From Planctomycetaceae bacterium (lineage in GTDB: Bacteria; Planctomycetota; Planctomycetia; Pirellulales; Pirellulaceae): a DNA stretch of 64,000 bases. The notes under the pieces were generated by a model. The model was not told the origin of the DNA, ran no database searches, and saw nothing but the letters and a program-made list of their open reading frames with translations. Made by a program: the position numbers and the translations under genes. Where the stretch lies: assembly GCA_002709045.1 (NCBI GenBank), contig PAPJ01000006.1, positions 21,995 to 85,994 on the forward strand, read 5' to 3'. This document shows positions 47,052 through 57,191 of this stretch, one piece after another. Every line of letters starts with the position of its first letter. Within the stretch, counting starts at the first letter, position 1.

Positions 47052-48507
47052 CGGTAACAGGCTCCTCAACAACCGATTCCTCCTGGTCATAACCGGTGGA
47101 ATCACTGAGTCCGCGATAATCATCCGTACTGGCAATTTCCGTCTGTTCCAACATCTCCAATGGATTCAACAAGACCTGATCACCTTCTTTGATTCCCTGT
47201 TCCACGATGACATATACATCGTTACTTTCACCAAGAATCACTCTCTGGCGTTTTGCCTTCCCTGTTAGCTGTTCGATCCAGCAGAAATGCCCTGCCTCTG
47301 TTTCTAAAATGGCCGAAACCGGAACGTACAATACATCTTCGTATTCTGCCAGCACAACTTCAACCTCAGCACTCATTCCGGGCTTGAGACCATCTTCATT
47401 CGGGAGTGAGATAATCGTATCGTATTTAACAACATTCCCTGACCAGGGACCAAGCGGCTGAGCGATCGTGGCAACTTCGGATACTTTCGCTTTCAATTCC
47501 AGATCAGGCAGAATCACACTGGCTTCCAATCCCACATTGATCCGATCTACAATTGCTTCATGAATTCCGATTTCAATTTGCATCTGATCAAGATCCGGCA
47601 TAATTAACAGAATCTGATCGTGACTTATACTTACCCCTTCACCAATATCCGGCGTATCTTTCCAGGCGGCCGCTCGGGGATAAATAACAAGTCCGTCTTT
47701 CGGAGCCGTAATCACACAGTTGCCGAGCTCTGTTTCAGCTCGGGATCGTCGAGCCATATCCATCTTTAAGCCGGCTTCATCGGCAGACAACTTGGATTTA
47801 TGAGCATTCAGTCGGCCCTTGAGTTGCTCCAGATCCATTGCTCTGGTGTAGCGTTTATAAACATCGAGTCTGGTCTGAGCAACCTTAAGCTGGAGTTCAG
47901 CCTGCGTCACGGTAAAGGCACTTCCATCAAGTTCCAACTCGGAAACACGTCCTCGCTTAAACAGCTGGCGATACTGTTCATACTTGTCTTTCGAGGCATC
48001 AAGATTGATCTGAGCTCGTTGAACTTCGGCATCACGTGATTTGAGGCCCTTGGTGTAACGGCCTTCTTCAAAAGAATCAATCGCGATCTGAGCCTGCGCA
48101 GTATCCGTCTTTGTCTCTTCTAAAGTCGCTGTCGCCTCGTGTACATTTGTCTTTTGCAGACTGAGGTTCTCTTCGATAACCTTAGTATCAAGACGTACAA
48201 GCTCATCACCTTCTTTCACAATGGCACCGGATTCAACAACCCAGGTCACCGTATTACGGCCGCGAACCTTGCATTTGATTTCGGTATTATCCGAACTCTC
48301 CAGTGTGCCCTGTTCGGTAACCGATATCTTAATCGGTCCTCGAGTGACTTTATATGTCAGATTCTCAACAACTTCTTTCGACAACAGAGTATCGGGTAAG
48401 AAGTAAACGCCAGCCACGCCACCACCGACGAGTAAACCTAATATCAAAAACCTAATAACCCAACGCCCAAAACCAGGCCGTTCTTCATTATTTGAATTGT
48501 TTGACAC
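47044..48507 (-). CDS. HlyD-family periplasmic adaptor (first of three)
   Basis: 487 residues. Membrane anchor FGRWVIRFLILGLLVGGGVAGVYF, then EQGTLESSDNTEIKCKVRGRNTVTWVVESGAIVKEGDELVRLDT, a coiled-coil with KTDTAQAQIAIDSFEEGRYTKGLKSRDAEVQRAQINLD, and a beta-barrel. The C-terminus is a Glu/Asp-rich tail. The most divergent of the three adaptors. It overlaps the next gene by 8 bases. Confidence 0.9.
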   Translation of the reverse strand: MSNNSNNEERPGFGRWVIRFLILGLLVGGGVAGVYFLPDTLLSKEVVENLTYKVTRGPIKISVTEQGTLESSDNTEIKCKVRGRNTVTWVVESGAIVKEGDELVRLDTKVIEENLSLQKTNVHEATATLEETKTDTAQAQIAIDSFEEGRYTKGLKSRDAEVQRAQINLDASKDKYEQYRQLFKRGRVSELELDGSAFTVTQAELQLKVAQTRLDVYKRYTRAMDLEQLKGRLNAHKSKLSADEAGLKMDMARRSRAETELGNCVITAPKDGLVIYPRAAAWKDTPDIGEGVSISHDQILLIMPDLDQMQIEIGIHEAIVDRINVGLEASVILPDLELKAKVSEVATIAQPLGPWSGNVVKYDTIISLPNEDGLKPGMSAEVEVVLAEYEDVLYVPVSAILETEAGHFCWIEQLTGKAKRQRVILGESNDVYVIVEQGIKEGDQVLLNPLEMLEQTEIASTDDYRGLSDSTGYDQEESVVEEPVTDE

Positions 48508-48674
48508 TTCTATACACTCTTTCCAATAAGGTCCCTACAGGAGTTTCTACTTTAAACCAGCGCCACTAAGTAATCGTGGACATCTACACATTATATATAT
48601 TTTCTTTTCGGCTAAGAAAAAAGTATCTTCACCCCACCATCCAGACGAGGGGTTATTCGGTTTAAACCAGCGAT

Positions 48675-51416
48675 TTAGGGCTTGGTTTCGTTAGAATCTT
48701 CAGATCCTTCTGATTCATCCGACAATTCAGATCCCTCAACAGGATTTGCCAAGGCTCGATCTAACTCTGCATCCATTCTGGTTTTCGATCGCTTCAGAAC
48801 CGCATTTTCAATGCTTTGCTGTAAATTGATCAGTTGGCGATTTAACTTCTGAAATGCGGTAATATCGCGTTCTTCAGAATTCATCGTTCCAGAATTTTCA
48901 TCAGTTTGAGCGGCATCTGAATTTTCGACCTGAGTCTCTTGTCCGGAAGCATCCGTCGTATTAAGTAGTTCTTCCTGTTCGATTTCCTCTAATAATTCTT
49001 CAATCGGTGGCAATGGCTGATCGATCCAACTGCCCTGCTCGTCAAGTTCCATGATTCCCAGTTCACGCTGTAGTCTCATGCGAGCTGCCTGATACTGCAT
49101 CCATGTACTTAAGAAAGTACCCTGTGTTTGAGCCAGTCGACTATAACTGTTAACAATATTTAAGGCTAATGTTTCACCAAGCAGTTGCTGACTCTGTCCA
49201 GGCTGAGCCGGACGTACCGGTCGATAGAGTCGCGACTGAGTTGAGTCCACCAAACGAATAGCAATTGCTACCTGACGGCGGTCCACTTCCAGCTTCTGCC
49301 GCAACATTTCGGTTCGACGCAAGAGCGCCCGTAATCCGTAATTAAGTCGATCCTGTGATTGAATAAACTGACGTTTGTCTTGCTGATAGGTAATCAACGA
49401 TTGTTTTAATTGGTTCCGTTCCAGAAGCCGAGTAATTGGAGCATCAAACTGAATCCCAAACCGCAAACTTCCGGTTTCAGCTCTGAAACTGACTGGATTA
49501 TTCTTCGCTGTATACAGGTCACCGGATGCGGTCAGATTCAAAGTCGACAAAAGTTGATTTTCACGAATTTTGATTTGACGCCAGGTGTCTACTAAAGAGG
49601 CCCGGGCATTCTTAAAATCCAGACGGTTGTGTAAGGCAATGTTCAGAGCATTTTCGAATTCCAGCTCAAATGAGCCGACGGCGATTTTTTCCAGCTTTGC
49701 TCGGGCCTGAGCCAGTCCGGCACGATCCGTCAGTCGCTTCAAACGACCTCGCCAAGTGACGAGTTCACGCAAAGTTTGCTCCGGTTCGGCAACACCAAGA
49801 CCATCTCTGATTAGTTTCAGCGCATCCTTTTCAGTACCGGCCAGTTCAAGTAATGCATCCAATTCTGCTTTAAGGCTAAGACGGGCCGAGCGGAATTCTG
49901 CAATTTCCTCCTCCACCATACGAGCTTCCCGACCCGCTGCGACTGATTCCATCTCGATAACATCGGCGGCAATATTCTCAAACCATATTTCCAGTGCAGG
50001 TATAATCGCCTCAAGCTCCTCAAGCACCACTTGAATACTCTCTACCGTGACCGGTTCCTCCAAATTCGCAATCGTCTCGCGTGCTGCTAAAACCTGATCC
50101 TCAACTGCCAGTGATTCATCGGTAATAAACGTGAAGTCTTCGACTAAAGACTTGTCAATATCGATGGGTAAATCGGGGGGTAATCCAAGTTCGTTGGTCT
50201 GATACTGCTCGATGGAATTCTTGTAGCCCACGTTGCGATCCAGCAAACTCGATTCTTGCGCGACAACGTCCTGACGCATAATATCCACCTGGACCAGCCC
50301 AACCAGTCCCAGATCAAGATATTCCTCAAATTGCTCAAGGTTTTGTTTTTGGCGTTTTACACTGATCTCCAGATTTCGCACCGATTGCTGGGTTTGCAGC
50401 AAACCATAAAAACCATTCACAAATGTATTTCCGCTGCCGCTGTTAACAAAGGTACCAGGGCTACCACGCCTTACATTCGCAACAGCTGACTCACCGATAG
50501 TGACCTGCGTAAAGAATCCTTGTTGGTACTGTGAAAAGGAACGAATGCCGGCTAACAGATTTCTTTCCGATTGCGTTAGATTTTCCAATGCGATGTGCTT
50601 CCCGGCATTACGAAGCAGAGGCTGTACGAAAGCAAAGTTTGCGATCGATGATGTGAAGTCCGCATTTTCTCCGGTGAATTCAAAAATGAATGAGTTGGCA
50701 AAACCAACAACCAGGTTCCCGGCAGTATCAAGCTGCTGACGCATTTGAAGCATTGGATTCTTACCAACATTCAACCGGTTGCTTTCCCGACCGACCGAAG
50801 CTGGATAAAGAATCGTATTACCAGTCGTTGGATCGACACGTAACCCTGCCGGGTTAACCGTACCGCGGTGACGGTAATTAGTGTTATAGCCACCAAAATA
50901 CTGCGAATCCAGGCGAAAACGTTCTGCCGTCACATCCAGAGCCGCGAGATAGAGTGTTTCTTTTTGACGCTGATATTCCGGTGAGTGAATATAAGCCAAT
51001 TTTAGCGCTGTTTCTGCATTGAGCTTAATATTGCCATCCTCATCAAACTCGACGTATCCGGCTAACGACTCCTACCACTTTTCGTTGGTGAACTGTTGAA
51101 TAACTCCGTCTTCATCCCAATACTCCCAACCGTCATAGCCATTGACTTTGTGCATGTATAAATTGGAATTTGCGTCATCTTTCGGGCGAGCAACATCTGT
51201 AGATTCTGAGTCGTCATAGAAACGACTCCGATCATCAACAGCGACTGTGTAATTTTCCAGATTCCAACGTTGATCAGCTGCACGCTCGGCAATCACTTCC
51301 ATTGCTTGCTGGTCTGCTTCTCGAAGATAGTTCCGGTCTGCACATCCTGTAAGAGATAATGCCACTAGAATCAGCGTTGTGCTAGTATGCCAGATTTTGG
51401 TCCGGGGGTTATTCAT
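48675..51416 (-). pseudogene. TolC-family outer-membrane efflux protein interrupted by in-frame TAG
   Basis: The 5' part begins at ATG 51416 with a lipoprotein signal (SLTGC) and a typical planctomycete N-terminal domain (RNYLREADQQAMEVIAERAADQRWNLENYTV, then VNGYDGWEYWDEDGVIQQF). It ends in NEKW followed by TAG at 51074-51072. The same frame continues with ESLAGYVEFDEDGNIKLN and a complete TolC body: HSPEYQRQKETLYLAALDVTAERFRLDSQYFGGY, FAFVQPLLRNAGKHIALENLTQSERN, and long coiled coils. Without the TAG the product would be about 913 residues. The body alone has no signal peptide and could start only at a TTG (50999). Either a nonsense mutation, a sequencing error or readthrough. Confidence 0.8.
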
Positions 51417-51586
51417 GTCAATTAATTGGGGTGGGAAGCCTTCGTCGCTTACAATAAACAAAGCGCATATGCCAAATGCAGTACTCCGAACTAGCCTATA
51501 AATCGCTTGGAAACTCTTTTTCAATTAACTATTTCAATAGATTTATACATTTTTCTATTTTTTTCTTAGATGGATAAAACACTCAC

Positions 51587-52045
51587 ATGTGGGACTTCAA
51601 CCAAGATCCTTTGGACGCATATCATCAAGCGGTTCGAGAATCTAAAAACCGCATCAGACAGGAAAAACTTCAGAAACTTCAACGTCGATTGACCGAAAAG
51701 CGTCGTGTAGCTCGTCTGCCAAATTGTCCAAACTGCGATGCCAAGTGCGAATATGGCATTGAGAAATGTGAAGCTTGTGAACAGGAATTGATTTGGGCCG
51801 AGTATCTGATCGGTCGTCCCGGTGATGAAGTAAAACTACACCAGCAGCTCGCAGAGGATGAGCAAAAATACCATAAGCGGCGAAACAAACGTCGACAAAT
51901 CCGAAAAGGGGCTCGAAAACGTGAGGCAAGATCGCAAAAGCAACAACTTATCGCCTTTGCCGTTTTACTGGCAATTGCCGTCATCGGATTAATCATCCTC
52001 TGGCCCAAAATAAAAATTTACCTGCCTGATATAAGCTTTGACTAG
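51587..52045 (+). CDS. zinc-ribbon protein with C-terminal membrane anchor
   Basis: 152 residues. An N-terminal helical basic part precedes a zinc ribbon (NCPNCDAKCEYGIEKCEACEQ), followed by a Lys/Arg-rich stretch and a C-terminal transmembrane helix (LIAFAVLLAIAVIGLIILW), so it is a tail-anchored type. Unrecognised family. Divergent from the TolC-like gene. Confidence 0.75.
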   Translation: MWDFNQDPLDAYHQAVRESKNRIRQEKLQKLQRRLTEKRRVARLPNCPNCDAKCEYGIEKCEACEQELIWAEYLIGRPGDEVKLHQQLAEDEQKYHKRRNKRRQIRKGARKREARSQKQQLIAFAVLLAIAVIGLIILWPKIKIYLPDISFD

Positions 52046-52179
52046 TAGCCCTGATAAGCAATCAACTATTGAGCAAGCATACCACCGTGCGTGCCAAATT
52101 CTGTTATTTATGTTTGGTAATAAATAGTGCTATAATCACCGCTAGCCGTATACAACTACATATCTAATGGAGCATTATC

Positions 52180-52566
52180 ATGATCCGTACGCTGACTGCC
52201 GTATTCAGCATCCTTGCCGTTATCGCATTGATCTCCGGTATTTCAACCGCTGATGAAAAGAAAGAAAACAAATACACCACTAAGAAATTCATGCAAGCTG
52301 TGAAGACCGGAGGTCTGCACACAAAAGTCATTAAAGGGGAGGCGACCGAAGCCGAAAGAAAATTATTCGTTGCTTATGTCAAAGCTCTTCCTGCCAACAA
52401 ACCACCAAAGGGTGCTCCTGAGAGCTGGAAAAAACTGACCGAAATATTGGTTAAAGCCACAGAAGCCCATCTCGCCGGTAAGGAAGATAGTGCTGAAGCA
52501 TTAACGAAAGCTATGAACTGCAAAGTATGTCATACCCCTCACAAGGTATACCCACCTAAAACGTAG
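52180..52566 (+). CDS. secreted monohaem c-type cytochrome-like protein
   Basis: 128 residues. Signal peptide MIRTLTAVFSILAVIALISGISTA. One haem-binding CxxCH is at 114-118 (MNCKVCHTPH) near the C-terminus, after a helical region, an arrangement like cytochrome c' or related four-helix cytochromes. An electron-transfer role in the periplasm is likely. Strong terminator follows. Confidence 0.82.
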   Translation: MIRTLTAVFSILAVIALISGISTADEKKENKYTTKKFMQAVKTGGLHTKVIKGEATEAERKLFVAYVKALPANKPPKGAPESWKKLTEILVKATEAHLAGKEDSAEALTKAMNCKVCHTPHKVYPPKT

Positions 52567-52592
52567 ATTGACTATCGATTAAGAAGATATCG

Positions 52593-52636
52593 AAAAACGC
52601 CTGGTGACTATGGTTAAGTTGACCAGGTGTTTTTTA
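52593..52636 (+). terminator. Rho-independent terminator after the cytochrome
   Basis: Stem ACGCCTGGT / ACCAGGTGT (one G-U pair) with a 16-base loop and T6 at 52630-52635. Confidence 0.8.
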
Positions 52637-52656
52637 TTTCAGTAATAATAACTGCC

Positions 52657-53973
52657 ATGAAATTGCTTCAAACACTAACACTGTTGATTCTGTGCTGTCA
52701 TCCACTGATTGCTCAGGATGTCATTACAGGAAACCTACTTCCCGGTACCGCGCCCTATGATCAACCACTGAAAGGTTGGGCTCCCTACACGACTGCCGGA
52801 AAAATCCATCAGCCTTATTCGATGGTGTATCTTTATGCCTCCTGGAAGAACTTAGAACCAATCGAAGGTCAGTACGAATTTGAGAAGTGGGAAAAAAACG
52901 AATGGACTCATCCTAATGCCAAAGGAAAACACATCATTTTTCGGGTCTACATGGACTATCCATCAAAAGAGAGCGGGATCCCTCAGTGGCTACTTGATAA
53001 GGGTGTTGAGACTTATGTGTATCAGCAGCATGGCGGGGGCATTACACCTAACTACGATCATCCAGAGATGCGTAAAGCTTTAGCAAAATTCATTGCCGCG
53101 CTTGGTAAAAGGTATAATTCCAACCCACGTGTGGCATATATTCAATTGGGACTGCTTGGGCATTGGGGTGAGTGGCACACCTATCCACAAACCGAACGTT
53201 TTGCTGACCATGCAACGACCAAAATCGTTGTCAATGCATATCGCCAGGCATTCCCGGACAAAATGCTGATGGCAAGATATCCGCGTGGCTATGCCGCTAC
53301 CCCTGAATGGCTCGGGTTTCATGACGATATGTTTCCAGCGGATACACAAAATGGAAAGGACTGGGGATTCCTTGCTCAACTGAAAACTTCCGGACAGGAC
53401 AAGAACTGGAAAGTCGCTCCGATCGGCGGTGAAATGGAACCTTTTCAGGCAAAAAAATGGATGTTCGGTCAATACGGTACGACTCTCAAAGCACTACGTG
53501 AAGGACACTTTACATGGGTTGGCCCCTACTGCCCGGCTCTGGAGGATACTCAGGATTCCGGATTCATAGACAACTCTAAAGAGCTACTGCGACAAATGGG
53601 TTATGATTTTCATATCCACGCATACAAACACAAACAAAAAGTCCTGCAGGGAAATCCATTACAGGTATCGCTCATCGGAAAGAATCGGGGGGTCGCTCCG
53701 TTTTACTACCAATGGCCTGTTCATCTGGCACTAATTGATACCGCTGGAATCGTCATATCAACCAAAACAGACTTAGATATTCGTAGCTGGAAACCGGGTG
53801 AATTCCAAACATTACTGACAGCACCATCCGACAATATTCCGCCGGGACTATATCGTCTGGCGATTGGAATCATCGATCCCTGGACCAAGAAGCCTCGTCT
53901 TCAGTTTTCCAGCAAAATGAAAATGCACAAGGAAGGTTGGCAAGTTTTCAGCAGTCTGGAGATCACCAAATAA
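52657..53973 (+). CDS. secreted DUF4832-type protein, glycoside-hydrolase-like
   Basis: 438 residues from the ATG at 52657, which gives the signal peptide MKLLQTLTLLILCCHPLIAQ; an earlier ATG at 52627 lies in the terminator. The mature protein reads like a TIM-barrel hydrolase: SMVYLYASWKNLEPIEGQYEFEKWEKN, HIIFRVYMDYP, VAYIQLGLLGHWGEWHTYP, and a C-terminal beta-domain (PLQVSLIGKNRGVAPFYYQWPVHLAL). GLLGHWGEWH contains a plausible catalytic acid. Carbohydrate substrate unknown. DUF4832 assignment is from memory of the pattern. Confidence 0.78.
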   Translation: MKLLQTLTLLILCCHPLIAQDVITGNLLPGTAPYDQPLKGWAPYTTAGKIHQPYSMVYLYASWKNLEPIEGQYEFEKWEKNEWTHPNAKGKHIIFRVYMDYPSKESGIPQWLLDKGVETYVYQQHGGGITPNYDHPEMRKALAKFIAALGKRYNSNPRVAYIQLGLLGHWGEWHTYPQTERFADHATTKIVVNAYRQAFPDKMLMARYPRGYAATPEWLGFHDDMFPADTQNGKDWGFLAQLKTSGQDKNWKVAPIGGEMEPFQAKKWMFGQYGTTLKALREGHFTWVGPYCPALEDTQDSGFIDNSKELLRQMGYDFHIHAYKHKQKVLQGNPLQVSLIGKNRGVAPFYYQWPVHLALIDTAGIVISTKTDLDIRSWKPGEFQTLLTAPSDNIPPGLYRLAIGIIDPWTKKPRLQFSSKMKMHKEGWQVFSSLEITK

Positions 53974-54064
53974 ACGGTTTAGCCTGTGGCGTTAATAAAC
54001 TAACTGTCAAATCCTCTTACAACCGATAAAAACAATAGGTTTTTATGAGAATAGGAATGGGATT

Positions 54065-55882
54065 TTGAACGAGTTAAAGCGAATCTTTACGCTCGACTTA
54101 CGCTCTCTCGCATTAATGCGAATTGCTGTCGCAGGCGTTCTTATCGGGGATCTGATTGATCGGCTCATTGAATTCCAACATTTCTACTCGGTTAATGGTG
54201 TCATTCCTTTTACTTCGGCCCAGGAATACTACGCCGAGATGCCGACATGGTCATTTCATTTACTCATTCAGAGTGACACTTATCAACTTATTCTGTTTGG
54301 GTTTCACCTGGTGTTTGCGATTGGGCTGTTGCTGGGCTTCCGATCCCGCCTCGCGGCAGCGGGCTGCTGGTTTCTGTTTGCGTCGTTGATAGCCAGAGCT
54401 CCGGTTCTGTTGACCGGCGGAGACATGCTCATGGCATCCATGCTTTTCTGGCTGATGTGGATTCCATCCGGCCGATTTATTAGCCTGGACTCAAAATCCA
54501 GAAGTGCCACTAACCGTTCCGGAAGGACAATCTGTGGTTTGGCAACTGCTGGCATCCTGATGCAATTCGTCGTGATGTACACACTCACGGGAATCTATAA
54601 GTGGAATCCGGAATGGCATAACGGAACCGCACTATTTATGATCATGGACGACCAAGCCCTCACCAAGCCTCTTGGAATCTGGCTGACTCAGTATCCGGGG
54701 GTGCTGAAATTGCTTACCTATGGAACACTAGCACTGGAATTAGCCGCTCCGGTCCTGCTACTCAGTCCGGTGGCAACACAGCGGTTTCGAAGTATCGGCG
54801 TGATTTCATATATAGGTCTGCATGCAGGTATCTTCCTTACCATCGAAGTTCTCGGGTTTTCGCCAATCAGTATGGCTGGCTTGCTAGGCCTGACTCCGGC
54901 ACTGCTCTGGAGCTACCGGCCACTCAAAACACTCGCAAATCGATTTGGCATTTCCAACCCGGACTCCGAATACTCAACCACAGAAAACAACCCGGACGGT
55001 TCAGTCAAATTATCTGGTCAACCACTTTCGCCGGGTTCAAAATTCAGGGAGTTCTGTGCAGGCAGCGGACTGACTTGTATGCTCTTTTTCGCAACCTGGC
55101 AAATGCTGCTGCACGGCGAATTAGTGCCGATGCAATACAAAGTTAACTGGGCCGTACATCAACTGCGGATGGATCAAACATGGACCATGTTCCACATTCC
55201 CAGCCAGCTTTGTTACCGATATTTACTGGAAGGTCGAGATTCAAATGGCGAGTTTGTGGATCTGCTGCGTGGCTACAAAACCCGGGAAACTGTTGACGAT
55301 ATACCGGACGTACCTGACGAACCAATTCGATTTGAATCATCTCGCTGGCTGTTGCTGTATCGCCAAATGGGATCCGCACAGTATTTTAATCAGCAGCTGC
55401 ACACGATTCGATATCTAAGAACTCACAATCCAGCGGCAACCGATTTGCCAACAGCTGCCGAACTCGATATCAAAGAAGTCGTTTTTCACGGAGCGGCCGG
55501 AACGCGAGAAATACGTGATCTCTCAGACCTCGTCCTGCTTTCCCATGTGGACTTCCGGGCTAAAGGAGGTTACCAGTCAGGACAGTCTCATGGTGTCTGG
55601 GAACACTATCGTGATGACGGGTCGCTCGACTCTAAAGGTACATACGACTATGGTCTGAGGCATGGAGCATGGAGTTTCTATCATCCAAATGGTCAACTTG
55701 CCTCCGAAGGACGCTTCGATCTGGGACACGAGCACGGATTATGGACGATGTACGACGAAGCGGGAAATCGTACCGCTCATGGAGAATTCGTCGATGGTCA
55801 AAAAGAAGGAACCTGGACGTTTTGGTATGAAAATGGTGGTATGTCCACCGGTTTCTTTAAAGACGATGAACTGGTCAATTAG
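54065..55882 (+). CDS. HTTM-domain membrane protein with C-terminal MORN-like repeats
   Basis: 605 residues, start TTG at 54065. The N-terminal two thirds are an HTTM domain, the group containing vitamin-K-dependent carboxylase homologues: RSLALMRIAVAGVLIGDLIDRL, FYSVNGVIPF, several transmembrane helices and MYTLTGIYKWNPEWHNGTALFMIMDDQALTKPLG. The C-terminal 100 residues have MORN/YwqK-like units: HGVWEHYRDDGSLDSKGTY, HGAWSFYHPNGQLASEGRF, HGLWTMYDEAGNRTAHGEF, EGTWTFWYENGGMSTG. Fusion of the two is unusual. Carboxylase activity is not demonstrated. Confidence 0.82.
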   Translation: MNELKRIFTLDLRSLALMRIAVAGVLIGDLIDRLIEFQHFYSVNGVIPFTSAQEYYAEMPTWSFHLLIQSDTYQLILFGFHLVFAIGLLLGFRSRLAAAGCWFLFASLIARAPVLLTGGDMLMASMLFWLMWIPSGRFISLDSKSRSATNRSGRTICGLATAGILMQFVVMYTLTGIYKWNPEWHNGTALFMIMDDQALTKPLGIWLTQYPGVLKLLTYGTLALELAAPVLLLSPVATQRFRSIGVISYIGLHAGIFLTIEVLGFSPISMAGLLGLTPALLWSYRPLKTLANRFGISNPDSEYSTTENNPDGSVKLSGQPLSPGSKFREFCAGSGLTCMLFFATWQMLLHGELVPMQYKVNWAVHQLRMDQTWTMFHIPSQLCYRYLLEGRDSNGEFVDLLRGYKTRETVDDIPDVPDEPIRFESSRWLLLYRQMGSAQYFNQQLHTIRYLRTHNPAATDLPTAAELDIKEVVFHGAAGTREIRDLSDLVLLSHVDFRAKGGYQSGQSHGVWEHYRDDGSLDSKGTYDYGLRHGAWSFYHPNGQLASEGRFDLGHEHGLWTMYDEAGNRTAHGEFVDGQKEGTWTFWYENGGMSTGFFKDDELVN

Positions 55883-55974
55883 TTCAGCGACCAGCCTTTC
55901 ATGATTCTCATCTAGTCGAATTTACTTTCAACGACTAAACTCTCAGCATCACATGAATCACGCCGAAAAAACTC

Positions 55975-56472
55975 ATGTCCCTATTTGCACACGTCACTGC
56001 CAACTCTGGATTTCTGCCAACTCGAGCATCATTCATGCTCGATTTAGTCTTTCTTGCCATGTTTCTGGTTGTGCCCGCCATGTTCTGGAGCATTCGTCTG
56101 GCAAAACAGGGAAAATTCGAACTTCATAAGAAAGTACAAATCACAACGGCGCTGGTGCTGCTAATCGCTGTGGTTGCTTTTGAAGTGGATATGCGACTCA
56201 ATGGCTGGCTGGACTATACGCACGGTAGTGCCTACACCAAACAGGACATTATGAAATACCTCTACATTCATTTGACATTCGCAATTCCCACACCGCTGTT
56301 ATGGATTGTTGTCATCGTGAAAGCACTAAAGAAATTCCCCAAACCACCTAAACCAGGTAAACACAGCAAGAGTCACAAGATTCTGGGTTGGCTAGCCACC
56401 ATTGGTATGGTGCTTACCAGTATCACCGGCTGGATATTTTATTATGTCGCTTTTATCTCTTCGTTAGTCTGA
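55975..56472 (+). CDS. DUF420-type membrane protein
   Basis: 165 residues with four predicted helices, including LDLVFLAMFLVVPAMFWSIRLA, VQITTALVLLIAVVAFEVDMRLNGW and ILGWLATIGMVLTSITGWIFYYVAF. Conserved His residues lie at ELHKKVQ, YIHLTFA and KSHKILG, as in the DUF420 group associated with cytochrome oxidase assembly genes. Function not established. Convergent with the thioredoxin-like gene. Confidence 0.82.
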   Translation: MSLFAHVTANSGFLPTRASFMLDLVFLAMFLVVPAMFWSIRLAKQGKFELHKKVQITTALVLLIAVVAFEVDMRLNGWLDYTHGSAYTKQDIMKYLYIHLTFAIPTPLLWIVVIVKALKKFPKPPKPGKHSKSHKILGWLATIGMVLTSITGWIFYYVAFISSLV

Positions 56473-56497
56473 GGTGCGACTTAAAAAGCAACGATTA

Positions 56498-57115
56498 TTA
56501 TTTGCTGCGGTCACGACGCGCACGCTCAATTCGGATTCGACACCCAATAGCAACCGTTTCCTGCTTCGCCGGAAGCTTACCCTCTTTTGCAGCGGCGACT
56601 GCTAATTCAAGATATCGAACTGTGACTTTGTCTGCATCAGTACTATCATCCATCGCACCCATGTAAACAATCTGACGTTCTTTATTCAGGACAAAGAATT
56701 CGGGGGTATAACCGGCACCATACTTTTTAGCGATCTCCTGAGTCTCATCAAACAGGTACGGGAAATTAAACCCCTTCTGTTTGGCACGTTCTTTCATAGC
56801 GGGAAGCAGATCTTCCTCTACTTTATTCACATTAATTGCTACTAACGCCACATTGCTATCTTTCGCTTCTTTAGCAAACGTGACCAGTCGATCTTCATAA
56901 TCAACAGCATAAGGACAACTGTTACAGGTAAATACGACAACCAGCACATCGTGATCTTTAAAGTCCTCAAAGGCATATCTCTTGCCGTCGGTTGCCGGTA
57001 ATGCCGTCCATTTAGGAGCTGGGTCCTTAATATCTAATACAGGATTAAACTCTCCTGCTTTGACCGATGGCAGAAGTAAGCTTAATCCCAAAACAACCAT
57101 TGTCACGATTCGCAT
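56498..57115 (-). CDS. exported thioredoxin-like (AhpC/TSA-type) protein
   Basis: 205 residues from the ATG at 57115 (signal peptide MRIVTMVVLGLSLLLPSVKA); an earlier ATG exists nine codons upstream. The active-site pair is CNSC at 64-67 in VVFTCNSCPYAVDYEDRLV, then GAGYTPEFFVLNKERQIVYMGAMDD. Fits a redoxin of the peroxiredoxin/TlpA superfamily in the periplasm. Last gene of the minus-strand run, 77 bp after the dehydrogenase gene. Confidence 0.87.
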   Translation of the reverse strand: MRIVTMVVLGLSLLLPSVKAGEFNPVLDIKDPAPKWTALPATDGKRYAFEDFKDHDVLVVVFTCNSCPYAVDYEDRLVTFAKEAKDSNVALVAINVNKVEEDLLPAMKERAKQKGFNFPYLFDETQEIAKKYGAGYTPEFFVLNKERQIVYMGAMDDSTDADKVTVRYLELAVAAAKEGKLPAKQETVAIGCRIRIERARRDRSK

Positions 57116-57191
57116 ATCTAATCTTTCTTTATCTGTTGTCACAGGTAATTGCTTCTCTGCTCAATTTAACCTGTGATGTGTATTGATTCCA

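Noticed and set aside
51072..51074. TAG read as pyrrolysine
   Set aside because: There is no sign in the window of pyrrolysine biosynthesis genes or of other recoded TAG codons, so a mutation or error is more likely.
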